Origin: Gordonia sp. PP30
GTDB taxonomy: Bacteria > Actinomycetota > Actinomycetes > Mycobacteriales > Mycobacteriaceae
Length of the DNA stretch: 64,000 nucleotides
Assembly: GCF_023100845.1 (NCBI RefSeq)
Contig: NZ_CP095864.1
Span: 310,001 to 374,000, forward strand
Direction of reading: 5' to 3'
Shown here: positions 8,712 to 17,189 of the stretch, one piece after another
Layout of the letters: every line of letters begins with the position of its first letter
Position numbering within the stretch: position 1 is the first letter of the stretch
Notes under the pieces: model-generated
What the model was told of the DNA's origin: nothing
Database searches by the model: none
The model's input: the letters and a program-made list of their open reading frames with translations, nothing else
Program-made: the position numbers and the translations under genes

Positions 8712-11468
8712 GTGGCACTCTATCGCACTTACCGGCCCGGAACCTTCGCCGAAGTCGTCGGGCAGGAGCATGTCACCGATCCGTTGAGCCGCGCGCTCGA
8801 CAGCGGTCGTATCAACCACGCCTACCTCTTCTCCGGGCCGCGCGGCTGCGGTAAGACGTCGTCGGCCCGTATCCTGGCCCGCTCGCTGAACTGCGAGCAG
8901 GGCCCCACGTCGACGCCGTGCGGGGTGTGCGCGTCGTGCGTGGCGCTGGCCCCGGGCGGTCCGGGCAACCTCGACGTCGTGGAACTCGACGCGGCCAGCC
9001 ACGGTGGCGTCGACGACACCCGCGAGTTGCGCGATCGCGCCTTCTACGCGCCCGCCGAATCCCGCTACCGGGTGTTCATCGTGGACGAGGCGCACATGGT
9101 GACCCCGGCGGGCTTCAACGCGCTGCTGAAGATCGTGGAGGAGCCGCCGGAGCACCTCATCTTCATCTTCGCGACCACCGAGCCGGAGAAGGTGCTCACC
9201 ACCATCCGCTCGCGTACGCACCACTACCCGTTCCGGCTGCTGGCCCCGCCCGTGATGCGCGGCCTGCTCGAGGGGATCTGTCAGCGCGAGGGTGCCGTCG
9301 TCGCCTCCGAGGTGTTTCCCTTGGTCATCCGGGCCGGTGGCGGCTCACCGCGTGACTCGCTCTCGATCCTCGACCAGCTGCTGGCCGGCGCCGGACCGGA
9401 GGGTGTCACCTACGATCGCGCGCTGGCGCTGCTCGGCGTCACCGACGTCGCGCTGATCGACGGCGCCGTCGACGCCCTCGCCGCCGGCGACGGTTCCGCG
9501 CTGTTCGGGGTCGTCGAGCAGGTCGTGGACGCGGGGCACGACCCGCGCCGCTTCGCCATCGACCTGCTCGACCGGTTCCGCGACCTGCTGCTGCTCCAGG
9601 CGGTGCCCGACGCCGCCGAGCGCGGCCTGGTCGAGGCCCCCGCCGATCAGGTGACCCGGATGCGGTCGGTGATCGACTACCTGGGCCTGGCCACGCTGAC
9701 CCGGTACGCGGAGGTCGCGCACGCGGCGCTCGGCGAGATGCGCGGCACCACCTCGCCGCGGCTGCTGCTGGAGGTGATGTGCGCGCGCCTGCTGCTGCCC
9801 GCCGCTTCGGCCGACGACGCCGCGCTCCTGCAGCGCGTCGAGACCCTGGAACGACGCCCCGGCGCGGCCCCCTCGGCCGCCGCCCCCGTCCCTGCGCCCC
9901 CCGCGGCCCCGGCGCCTCCCGCCGACGGGCCCCCGTCGCGCTTCGTGCGCCCCTCCCAGCGCCGCCCCGCCGACGCCGCCCCGGCGCCGTCCGAGCCGAC
10001 GCCCGCCGACCCGACTCCCACCCCGCCGGCTGAGCCGACGCCCACCCCGCGAGCTGAGTCGACTCCCGCGCCGGCTGAGCCGACTCCCACTCCGCGAGCT
10101 GAGTCGACTCCCACCTCGCCGGCTGAGCCGACTCTTACCCCGCCGGTCGAGCCGAATCCCGCCCCGCCGGTTGAGCCGACCCCGACCCCGCCGGTTGAGC
10201 CGACCCCGACCCCGCCGGTCGAGTCGACTCCTGCCCCGCCGGCTGAGCCCTTCGACTCCGCTCAGGAACCACCGGTCAAGCCGCTAGGCGCAGACCGTGT
10301 CGAAGCCCGCTCTTCTGTGGAGCGTGTTCCTTCGGGTGAGGGCGACGTTTCGACTCGTTCCTCGGCTAGCGCCTCGGACCGGCTCAACGGGCGGGATGAA
10401 CTCGCCGGGCCGGCCTCGTCGTCACCGGCTGAGTCGACTCCCGCCCCGCCGGTCGAGTCGACTCCTGGCCCGCCGGCTGAGCCCTTCGACTCCGCTCAGG
10501 AACCACCGGTCAAGCCGCTAGGCGCAGACCGTGTCGAAGCCACCCCCCGGTCGGCCGCGCCGGATTCCGGAGCGCGAACTCCGGCACCGTCCGACCCCTA
10601 CGACGACATTCCGCCGCCCGAGGAGCCCTTCTACGACGCGCCGCCGGAAGGCGTCGTGGTGCCCCGGCGCCCCGCGTCGGCTCCGCGCCCCGCGCCTGCG
10701 ACGAGTCCCGCACCGGCGGCGCAGTCCACACCGGCGACGCAATCCACGCCGGCACCGCGGTCCGCGTCGACCTCGGCACCGGCGGCGCAGTCCGCACCGG
10801 CCCCGGCACCCCAGGCCGCACCGGCGCCGCAGCCCGCGCCCCAGCCCGAGCCGGAACCCGCACCGACGACCCCCGCCCTCACCGTGGAGACCGTCAGTGC
10901 GCGCTGGGCCGACATCCGGTCCGCCATCCGGGAACGACCGGCGGGCAAGGTCCTCGAATCGATGCTGTCCGCCGCCACCGTGCAGTCGGTGGGCGACGGC
11001 GTCGCGGTGCTCGGCCATCCCAACCCGCCGCTGGTCGGGCGGCTCTCCGAGCCGGCCCGGCTGCAGATGTTCGGCGAGGTGTTCTCGGCGGTCTTCGGCG
11101 GTCAGTGGCAGGTTCAGGTGATTCACGCGCAGGGCGGCCCGGCCCAGGCCACCGCGCCCGCACAGCGCGGTCCGCAGCAGGCGCAACGGCAGCCTCCCCG
11201 GCAGACCTTCAGCCGGCCGAGCCGCTCCGAGTCGGGTGGGCGGCGCCGCGGCGACGACGTGCCGCCGCCTCCGGAACCGCCGTCCGAGCCCGAGGAGCCC
11301 TGGCCGGCCGAGCCGGTCCCGGACGAGGAACTGAGCGATTCCGAGCGCGCCGAGATGGTCGCCTCGGCCCATTCCGGCACCCCGGATCCTCGCCTGGACC
11401 CGGATCAGGTGGCCCTGGAACTGCTCAAGAACGAACTCGGCGCCCGCCCGGTCATCGACGGAAGCTGA
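8712..11468 (+). CDS. dnaX: DNA polymerase III subunits gamma/tau, with expanded linker
   Basis: The clamp-loader ATPase of the replisome. The AAA+ part is complete: Walker A GPRGCGKTS at 42-50, a zinc-binding cysteine set at about 62-77, and Walker B FIVDEAH. After about residue 385 there is a very long low-complexity linker rich in Pro, Thr, Glu and Ala, with PTPTPPAEP-like units, before a C-terminal alpha-subunit-binding-like domain from about 720. At 918 residues it is much longer than most actinobacterial homologues. A 97-bp direct repeat and copies of the dispersed genomic repeat lie inside the linker. TAGGGT at 8699-8704, 7 nt before the GTG start, indicates a leaderless mRNA. Confidence 0.95.
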   Translation: MALYRTYRPGTFAEVVGQEHVTDPLSRALDSGRINHAYLFSGPRGCGKTSSARILARSLNCEQGPTSTPCGVCASCVALAPGGPGNLDVVELDAASHGGVDDTRELRDRAFYAPAESRYRVFIVDEAHMVTPAGFNALLKIVEEPPEHLIFIFATTEPEKVLTTIRSRTHHYPFRLLAPPVMRGLLEGICQREGAVVASEVFPLVIRAGGGSPRDSLSILDQLLAGAGPEGVTYDRALALLGVTDVALIDGAVDALAAGDGSALFGVVEQVVDAGHDPRRFAIDLLDRFRDLLLLQAVPDAAERGLVEAPADQVTRMRSVIDYLGLATLTRYAEVAHAALGEMRGTTSPRLLLEVMCARLLLPAASADDAALLQRVETLERRPGAAPSAAAPVPAPPAAPAPPADGPPSRFVRPSQRRPADAAPAPSEPTPADPTPTPPAEPTPTPRAESTPAPAEPTPTPRAESTPTSPAEPTLTPPVEPNPAPPVEPTPTPPVEPTPTPPVESTPAPPAEPFDSAQEPPVKPLGADRVEARSSVERVPSGEGDVSTRSSASASDRLNGRDELAGPASSSPAESTPAPPVESTPGPPAEPFDSAQEPPVKPLGADRVEATPRSAAPDSGARTPAPSDPYDDIPPPEEPFYDAPPEGVVVPRRPASAPRPAPATSPAPAAQSTPATQSTPAPRSASTSAPAAQSAPAPAPQAAPAPQPAPQPEPEPAPTTPALTVETVSARWADIRSAIRERPAGKVLESMLSAATVQSVGDGVAVLGHPNPPLVGRLSEPARLQMFGEVFSAVFGGQWQVQVIHAQGGPAQATAPAQRGPQQAQRQPPRQTFSRPSRSESGGRRRGDDVPPPPEPPSEPEEPWPAEPVPDEELSDSERAEMVASAHSGTPDPRLDPDQVALELLKNELGARPVIDGS
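10211..10541. repeat. In-frame 97-bp direct repeat within the dnaX linker
   Basis: Positions 10211-10307 and 10445-10541 are the same over 97 bp with one mismatch, 234 bp (78 codons) apart. Both encode the same peptide ending KPLGADRVEA. Read on the other strand, the repeat looks like the dispersed TTCGACACG...TAGCG repeat found in the intergenic gap at 54.6-54.9 kb, and it contains TTCGACTCCGCTCAG, also seen inverted at 13105-13119. Confidence 0.85.
10347..10392 (+). repeat. Dispersed GTTTCGAC...CGGCTAGCGCCTCG repeat inside dnaX
   Basis: This 46-bp stretch closely matches two intergenic copies at 54606-54649 and 54790-54833, sharing the cores CTCGGCTAGCGCCTCG and CGGCTCAACGGGC. In dnaX it is read in frame as part of the linker. 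Confidence 0.8.
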
Positions 11469-11502
11469 CCGGAGAAGACGCCGAGTTCGACGGGCGTGGG
11501 CG

Positions 11503-12771
11503 CTACGGCGTCCACCAGGGGCGCAGCGGCGTGTTCGGCAACGACTCGTCGCCCTTCTTCACGGCCAGCACGTGGTGCAGTTCGACCACGTCGCGCTCGA
11601 ATCCGATCCGGCAACCGGCCATGTAGAGACCCCACTGGCGCGCGGTGGCCTCGCCGACCTCGGCGACCGCCGCGTCCCAGTTCGACACCAGGTAGCGGTT
11701 CCAGTCACGCAGCGTCATGGCGTAGTGCTCGCGGAAGTTCTCCTCGTGCAGCACCTCCATCCCGCCGACGTCCTGCAGCTTGGAGATGATGGTGCCCGCG
11801 CCGGTCAGCTCGCCGTCCGGGAACACGTACCGGTCGATGAACGGCCCGGCCTTGGCGCGGGTCTTGTTCTCCGGGCGCGTGATGCAGTGATTGAGCAGCA
11901 GCCCGCCGGGGCGGAGCCGATCGCGCAGGAAGCCGAAATACGCCGGGTAGTTGGCGACGCCGATGTGCTCGGTGAGGCCGATCGAGCTGACCGCGTCGAA
12001 GGCGGTCTCGGTGATGTCGCGGTAGTCGCTGTGCCGCACCTCGCCGAACTCGCTCAGACCCTCGTCGACGATCGCCTGCTGCGCCCACGACGCCTGCTCC
12101 TTCGACAGGGTGACGCCGAGCGCGTGCACCCCGCGGCGGGCGGCATAGCGGACCATGCCGCCCCAGCCGCAGCCGACGTCGAGCAGCCGGTCGCCCGGCT
12201 TCAGGGCCAGCTTGTCGAAGATCAGCCGGTACTTGTTCTCCTGCGCGGCCTCGAGGCTGGCGTCCCGGTCCGGGTACACCGCGCAGGTGTAGGTCATCGC
12301 CGGACCGAGCACCAGCTCGTAGAAGGCGTTGGAGACGTCGTAGTGGTACTGGATCGCCTCGGCGTCGCGGCCGCGGCTGTGGCGCAGTCCCTCGGCGAAG
12401 CGGCGCCAGCGCGGCAGCGTCTCCTGCGGCGGCGGCGCGATCGGCTTGAAGTGCTCGGTGCCGAGCGACTTCGCGATGGCGGCGAGCTGCAGCGGGCTCG
12501 GCTTGGTGAACTTGAGGTCCCCGGCCAGCGCCTGGAGGGCGCCGTACGGATCGCCGGGATGCCCGCCGACCAGTTCCAGATCGCCGGACACGTACGCGCG
12601 GGCCAGGCCCAGCTCGCCCGGCGCGGTCACCAGATAGGTGGTGCCGCGCGGCGTCTTCAGATCGAGGCCGAACGCGGCGTCCTCCGGGCCGGCGCTCGAC
12701 CCGTCGTACGCCGTGAACCGGATTCCCAGCTCCTTGCCCAGGAGCGTTTCGAAGATCTCGGCCAGATTCAT
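11503..12771 (-). CDS. SAM-dependent lipid methyltransferase (cyclopropane fatty acid synthase family)
   Basis: A 422-residue soluble or membrane-associated enzyme. The SAM site DVGCGWGG is at about 198-205, and the upstream QYHYDVSNAFYELVLGP segment is typical of cyclopropane/mycolic acid methyltransferases. Such enzymes add a methylene or methyl group to an unsaturated acyl chain of a phospholipid. It is coupled to the FAD oxidoreductase gene by a 4-bp overlap. A methyltransferase plus FAD protein is the arrangement known for 10-methylstearic (tuberculostearic) acid synthesis, but gene order next to dnaX fits Rv3720/Rv3719, whose product is less sure. Either is possible. Confidence 0.82.
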   Translation of the reverse strand: MNLAEIFETLLGKELGIRFTAYDGSSAGPEDAAFGLDLKTPRGTTYLVTAPGELGLARAYVSGDLELVGGHPGDPYGALQALAGDLKFTKPSPLQLAAIAKSLGTEHFKPIAPPPQETLPRWRRFAEGLRHSRGRDAEAIQYHYDVSNAFYELVLGPAMTYTCAVYPDRDASLEAAQENKYRLIFDKLALKPGDRLLDVGCGWGGMVRYAARRGVHALGVTLSKEQASWAQQAIVDEGLSEFGEVRHSDYRDITETAFDAVSSIGLTEHIGVANYPAYFGFLRDRLRPGGLLLNHCITRPENKTRAKAGPFIDRYVFPDGELTGAGTIISKLQDVGGMEVLHEENFREHYAMTLRDWNRYLVSNWDAAVAEVGEATARQWGLYMAGCRIGFERDVVELHHVLAVKKGDESLPNTPLRPWWTP

Positions 12772-14243
12772 GCGCGCTTCACCGCCTTCTCATAGAGGCT
12801 CGCCAGCCGGCCGCGCGGGTCGTAGGTGGACCGGAGTGCGCGGTAGGTCGCTGAGCCGTACAGTTCGTCGAACTCTTCCTCCGGGTAGAACGACTCGGAG
12901 TAGAGAGATTTGTGGCCGTCGAGCTCGCTGACCTTGCGCTCGATGCGGCGGTTGGCGTGTCCGGGCTCGCCCGGGGTGGCCGGCACCGCCGACCAGAAGC
13001 CCACATTGGTGTAGGCATGCCCGCGCTTGAGCGGATACAGCGACCACGGCTGCTCCGGGTCGATACCGGGGCTGTCAGTACTCAGCCCGCTCGCGGAGTT
13101 CATGCTGAGCGGAGTCGAAGTGCTCCCGGCGCCGGGTTCGGCGAGCTTCAGCGGGCACAGCCAGATCGGCTCGATCGGGATCTCGTCCAGGAACCAGTTC
13201 ACGAAGTCGGCGGTCCGCTCGATCGGCACCTCGATGTCCTGCACCACGCGCTCGCCGGGCGGCAGTCCCTTGCGGGCGTTGAGCTTGTCGCCGATGTCCC
13301 AGCGCTGGTCGTAGCCGATCAGCTTCCAGTAGAAACTCGACCGCAGATACTTCTTGGGCCAGAACCGGCGGATCTTCGGGTTCTGCGCGCCGAAGGCCCG
13401 CGAGCACCAGAACCAGTCGGTGTCCCAGCGCCACAGGTAGTCGCGGATGGTCAGCCGGTCCGTCTTCGGATACTCGACGTCGTCGTGCTGGATGGACCGG
13501 TAGAAGACGTCCATCCCGGTGTAGTCGCTCACCGGCCCGGGCTCGGCGGTCTGCCGCCCGAGGACCAGGTAGCACTCGTCGCGGGTGAAGACGACACCGT
13601 CGAGGTAGTCCACGCGTTCGCCGTCGTACTCGCGGGAGTCGACGACGCGGATCATTGCGGCCTGCAGGTCCTCGATCGAGCGGAACCGCACGTGCCGCAG
13701 CGCGACGAACGGCGGGACCTTCTCCAGTTCGATCTCCAGCCGCACCGAGTAGCCGAGGGTGCCGTACGAGTTGGGGAAGCCGTAGAAGAGGTCGGCGTGC
13801 TCGTTGTCGGGCCGGGCGATCACCAGTTCCCCGGTCGCGGTGAGGATCTCCATCTCGCGGACCGATTCGTGCGGCAGGCCGTTGCGGAACGACGTGCTCT
13901 CGATCCCGAGCCCGGTCACCGCGCCGCCGAGGGTGATCGTCTTGAGCTGCGGCACCACCAGCGGCACCAGTCCATAGGGGAGGGTGGCGTCGACCAGGTC
14001 CTCGTAGGTGGTCATTCCCGCCACCTGCGCGGTGCGGGCCGCCGGATCCACCGAGATCACCCGGTTCAGGCCGGACACGTCGAGCCCGGGGGCCGTGGTG
14101 GCGGCGCGCTTGCGGAACAGATTCGAGGTCTTCTTCGCCAGCCGGATGCCCGCTCCGTCGGGAATGGCGCGGTAGCTCGCCAACAGGCGATCCACTCCCT
14201 GCTGGAACGCTTTGGTACCGGATTCGAGCCGCGAGGAAGCCAC
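12768..14243 (-). CDS. FAD-binding (PCMH-type) oxidoreductase
   Basis: A 491-residue FAD_binding_4 protein. The N-terminal FAD-binding half shows VISVDPAARTAQVAGMTTYEDLV at about 63-85 and the TLGGAVTGLGIESTSF flavin motif. It resembles the reductase partners of fatty-acid methyltransferases, which reduce a methylene lipid intermediate, and Rv3719 by position. The stop overlaps the start of the methyltransferase, so both act together, probably on membrane lipids. A stretch STSTPLSMNSASGLSTDSPG at about 378-397 is encoded by a dispersed repeat and has no family-like character. Start ATG at 14243. Confidence 0.8.
   Translation of the reverse strand: MASSRLESGTKAFQQGVDRLLASYRAIPDGAGIRLAKKTSNLFRKRAATTAPGLDVSGLNRVISVDPAARTAQVAGMTTYEDLVDATLPYGLVPLVVPQLKTITLGGAVTGLGIESTSFRNGLPHESVREMEILTATGELVIARPDNEHADLFYGFPNSYGTLGYSVRLEIELEKVPPFVALRHVRFRSIEDLQAAMIRVVDSREYDGERVDYLDGVVFTRDECYLVLGRQTAEPGPVSDYTGMDVFYRSIQHDDVEYPKTDRLTIRDYLWRWDTDWFWCSRAFGAQNPKIRRFWPKKYLRSSFYWKLIGYDQRWDIGDKLNARKGLPPGERVVQDIEVPIERTADFVNWFLDEIPIEPIWLCPLKLAEPGAGSTSTPLSMNSASGLSTDSPGIDPEQPWSLYPLKRGHAYTNVGFWSAVPATPGEPGHANRRIERKVSELDGHKSLYSESFYPEEEFDELYGSATYRALRSTYDPRGRLASLYEKAVKRA
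13078..13125. repeat. Dispersed repeat fragment within the FAD oxidoreductase gene
   Basis: Contains CTGAGCGGAGTCGAAG, the reverse complement of the core seen twice in the dnaX linker and related to the GGTCGAGCGGAGTCGAGAC units at 46147-46165 and 46279-46297. It is translated in frame as a Ser/Thr-rich insert. Confidence 0.7.
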
Positions 14244-14330
14244 GCATCCACCGTAGCGTGATCGGTCGGTACGGTGGATCGCAGGTCCCGCGGCAGGCGG
14301 GACGACATCTCGAACAAGGAGTAATCCACC

Positions 14331-14768
14331 GTGGGTCAGGTCACCGCCGCGTCATCCCTCGACATCGCCGCCGCTCCGGAGGTCGTGCTGGCCGCATTGT
14401 CCGACTACCGCGAGGTGCGCCCGGCGATCCTGCCCGCCAACTATCGCGACTACGCGGTCGTCGAGGGCGGCACCGGTGCGGGGACCGTCGTGCACTGGAT
14501 TCTGCAGGCCACCGAGAAGCGCTCGCGCGACGTGCTCGCCGATGTGACGGCCTCCGCCGACTCGGTCACCGAGTCCGACCGCAACTCCTCGATGGTCACC
14601 GTCTACCGGGTGACCGCCGCGGGCACCGGCAGCCGCGTCGAGGTGATCACCACCTGGCAGGGCGCCGGCGGCATCGGCGGCTTCTTCGAGAAGACCTTCG
14701 CGCCCAAGGGTCTCGGCCGCATCCAGTCTGAGCTGCTCGGGAACCTCAAGACCCGCCTGGAGCCCTGA
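14331..14768 (+). CDS. SRPBCC (START-like) domain protein
   Basis: A 145-residue single-domain protein of the polyketide cyclase/START-like fold. It opens with the typical VTAASSLDIAAAPEVVLAALSDY strand-helix and ends with a long amphipathic helix (FFEKTFAPKGLGRIQSELLGNLKTRL). Such proteins bind hydrophobic ligands; no ligand is evident here. Position between the FAD gene and ybaB/recR fits Rv3718c. The GTG start at 14331 has AAGGAG about 11 nt upstream. Its stop lies within a possible overlap with the next reading frame. Confidence 0.75.
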   Translation: MGQVTAASSLDIAAAPEVVLAALSDYREVRPAILPANYRDYAVVEGGTGAGTVVHWILQATEKRSRDVLADVTASADSVTESDRNSSMVTVYRVTAAGTGSRVEVITTWQGAGGIGGFFEKTFAPKGLGRIQSELLGNLKTRLEP

Positions 14769-14830
14769 GCCGCCGCGGGCGCCGCCGCACCAAGCCTCTC
14801 CCGCTGCGCGACGGCGTCGACGCCACGCGA

Positions 14831-15736
14831 GTGGTACTCCGGCCGGAGTTGTTTCCGGCGCCGCCCACGGTGGCCGAGGCGCTGCTGGCGGCGCCGAGCC
14901 TGGCGGGGCTGACCGCGGCCGCACTGGCCGCCCAGCACGCCGCCGGCGCCGTCGTCGATGCCGACGGCCGCCCGGTTGATCTCGGCGCGCCGGTCCCGCG
15001 GCCCGTCCCGGTCTACCTCTACCGGGACCTGCCCGCCGAGTACGACGTGCCCTTCGGACTGGAGATCCTGCACGCCGACGACGACCTGGTCGTGGTCGAC
15101 AAACCGCACTTCCTCGCCACCATGCCGCGCGGGCGGCACGTCACGCAGACGGCGCTCGTCCGCCTCCGCCGAGAGTTCGGGAACGACCATCTCGCGCCCG
15201 CGCATCGGCTCGACCGGCTCACCGCGGGCGTCCTCGTCTTCACGGCCCGCCCGGAGGTTCGTGCCGCGTACCAGGAGTTGTTCGCGAATCGTCTGGCGCG
15301 CAAGGTGTACCGGGCCGTCGCTCCGCTGCGGCCAGACGTCGGGGCCACGGTCCGGGTGGCGAACCGGATCGTCAAGACGTCGGGTGATCTCCGCGCGCGG
15401 GTGGTCGACGGCCCGGTCAACGCGGTCAGCGACATCACCCTCGAACGGGTCCGCGACGACGGCCTGGGGGAATACCTCCTGGTTCCGCAGACCGGCCGCA
15501 CCCACCAGCTCCGCCTGCACATGTCCGGCCTCGGCATCCCGATCCTCGGCGACCCGCTGTATCCGGAGGTCGACGCGGACCTCGCCGCGGCCCCCGACCG
15601 GGGCGACTTCTCCCGTCCGCTGTGCCTGATCGCGTCCAGCCTGGCCTTCGCCGATCCGATCACCGGCGAAGAGCGGCGTTTCGAGAGCCGCCGGGCATGG
15701 TTCCCGCCCGGGTCCGCGCAGAACACCGGCCGCTGA
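14831..15736 (+). CDS. RluA-family rRNA/tRNA pseudouridine synthase
   Basis: It isomerises uridine to pseudouridine in structured RNA. The catalytic aspartate is in HRLDRLTAGVLVF, and the RTHQLRLHMSGLGIPILGDPLY segment near the C-terminus is the family's second signature. About 301 residues from GTG 14831. The frame is open upstream and encodes RRGRRRTKPLPLRDGVDATR, which looks like the usual basic N-terminus of actinobacterial relatives, yet there is no ATG, GTG or TTG there, only a CTG at 14765 that overlaps the SRPBCC stop. The true start may be that CTG. Confidence 0.82.
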   Translation: MVLRPELFPAPPTVAEALLAAPSLAGLTAAALAAQHAAGAVVDADGRPVDLGAPVPRPVPVYLYRDLPAEYDVPFGLEILHADDDLVVVDKPHFLATMPRGRHVTQTALVRLRREFGNDHLAPAHRLDRLTAGVLVFTARPEVRAAYQELFANRLARKVYRAVAPLRPDVGATVRVANRIVKTSGDLRARVVDGPVNAVSDITLERVRDDGLGEYLLVPQTGRTHQLRLHMSGLGIPILGDPLYPEVDADLAAAPDRGDFSRPLCLIASSLAFADPITGEERRFESRRAWFPPGSAQNTGR

Positions 15737-15827
15737 CGGTTCGCCGAGGGAAGATCGCCGCCGGCGGCGCTGAGACGGCCGATGTTCTGCGGTGATCGTC
15801 GGGTGGGCGAGCTCCTATCCTGGAGTC

Positions 15828-16157
15828 ATGGCGATCATCGCGTCCCACGAGCACCATCCCGACCTGGGATGCGAGGCCGTGGTCTTCCTCGACACCGAAT
15901 CCGACGCCTGCTTCCAGCTGCAACGGGATCTGCCCGGCGGCCCGCACGAGGAGCAGCACGCCATCACCACCGGGGCCAGTGCACCCGTCTACGGCGGGGT
16001 GCTGCAGTGGCGGCGCGTGGGCGACCGCTTCGAGTTCGCCCTCAACCGGCGGGCGACGGCCCTGTTCGCCGACGACGTGCTCTCGTTCGTGGTGACCCCG
16101 GCCGACGGGCAGAGCGTCGACCAACTCGCCGAGCATGTCGAGCGCCTGCTCGGGTGA
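15828..16157 (+). CDS. Conserved hypothetical protein, about 109 residues
   Basis: I do not recognise a named family. The product (MAIIASHEHHPDLGCEAVVF...) alternates predicted strands and ends in a helix (GQSVDQLAEHVERLLG), with FEFALNRRATALFADDVLSFVV in the middle. There is no signal peptide or membrane helix, so it is probably a small cytoplasmic protein. TATCCT at 15816-15821 lies 6 nt before the ATG, giving a leaderless start; a GTG at 15792 is upstream of that promoter and unlikely. It precedes ybaB by 23 bp, but ybaB has its own -10 box. Confidence 0.6.
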   Translation: MAIIASHEHHPDLGCEAVVFLDTESDACFQLQRDLPGGPHEEQHAITTGASAPVYGGVLQWRRVGDRFEFALNRRATALFADDVLSFVVTPADGQSVDQLAEHVERLLG

Positions 16158-16180
16158 GCGCACCGACTACCCTGGGCACC

Positions 16181-16528
16181 ATGACTGATGCATTCGACCC
16201 CTCGGCCCTGTTCGGCGGCGGCGACAACCAGATGGCCGACCTCCTCGCGCAGGCGCAGGCCATGCAGAACCAGCTGTACCAGGCCCAGCAGGAGATCGCG
16301 GCGGCGAAGCTCATCGGCAGCGCGGGGAACGGACTGGTCACCATCGAGGGCAACGGCACCGGTGACATCACCGCGGTGACCATCGCCAAGGACGTGGTCG
16401 ATCCCGAGGACGTCGACACCCTGCAGGACCTGATCCTGGGTGCGCTGGCCGACCTGGCGCTGTGCCGCGCCGCCCTGACCGAAGAGAAGCTGGGCCCGCT
16501 GTCGGCCGGCATGCCCGGCCTCGGCTGA
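16181..16528 (+). CDS. YbaB/EbfC nucleoid-associated protein
   Basis: A 115-residue dimeric DNA-binding protein of the YbaB/EbfC family. The coiled helix MADLLAQAQAMQNQLYQAQQEI and the strand pair VTIEGNGTGDITAVTIAKDVV are diagnostic. It is thought to help organise DNA and lies directly before recR, as in most bacteria, which suggests a role linked to repair or replication. TACCCT at 16168-16173 is 7 nt before the ATG (leaderless). recR follows after 21 bp and is probably co-transcribed. Confidence 0.9.
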   Translation: MTDAFDPSALFGGGDNQMADLLAQAQAMQNQLYQAQQEIAAAKLIGSAGNGLVTIEGNGTGDITAVTIAKDVVDPEDVDTLQDLILGALADLALCRAALTEEKLGPLSAGMPGLG

Positions 16529-16549
16529 GCCAGACACCGAAAGGGCCTG

Positions 16550-17161
16550 ATGTACGAGGGGCCGATCCAGGTACTCATCGACCAGCTCGCGAAGCTTCCC
16601 GGGCTGGGGCCGAAGGGTGCCCAGCGCATCGCTTTCTCCCTGCTCGCGGGTGACAAACAGGAGATCGATCGCCTGGTCGAGGCGCTCGGCGAGGTCCGCG
16701 ACAATGTGAACTTCTGCGCCGAATGCGGGAACGTCGCCGCCGACCGGCTCTGCCGGATCTGCAGTGACGCCCGGCGCGATGCGACCAAGATCTGTGTGGT
16801 CGAGGAGCCGAAGGACATCTACGCGATCGAGCGGACCAAGGAGTTCGACGGCCGCTACCACGTGCTCGGCGGTGCGCTCGACCCGCTGTCCGGGATCGGT
16901 CCGGACCAGCTGCGGATCCGTGAGCTGCTGCAACGACTCGCCAACCAGCCCGGCGGCGTCGACGTCACCGAGATCATCATCGCGACCGATCCGAACACCG
17001 AGGGCGAGGCGACCGCCACGTACCTGCTGCGCATGCTGAAGGACTTCCCCGGCCTGTCGATGACGCGCCTGGCCTCGGGTCTGCCGATGGGCAGCGACCT
17101 GGAGTTCGCCGACGAGCTCACTCTCGGCCGGGCGCTGTCCGGGCGGCGCGTTCTGGCCTGA
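16550..17161 (+). CDS. recR: Recombination mediator RecR
   Basis: RecR works with RecO, and in some bacteria RecF, to load RecA on single-stranded DNA gaps. The protein is 203 residues, the normal length. It has the helix-hairpin-helix [17 protein letters not shown] (14-29), a zinc finger with C56, C59, C68 and C71, and a Toprim domain beginning [13 protein letters not shown] at about 82. The start ATG 16550 follows GAAAGGGCC. Confidence 0.96.
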   Translation: MYEGPIQVLIDQLAKLPGLGPKGAQRIAFSLLAGDKQEIDRLVEALGEVRDNVNFCAECGNVAADRLCRICSDARRDATKICVVEEPKDIYAIERTKEFDGRYHVLGGALDPLSGIGPDQLRIRELLQRLANQPGGVDVTEIIIATDPNTEGEATATYLLRMLKDFPGLSMTRLASGLPMGSDLEFADELTLGRALSGRRVLA

Positions 17162-17189
17162 CCGCTGGGCGGAGACTAGCGTGAGCGGT

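Noticed and set aside
9990-10240. Regular short repeats that might be a CRISPR array
   Set aside because: They are in-frame Pro/Thr/Glu codon repeats of the dnaX linker, with no spacers and no cas genes anywhere in the window.
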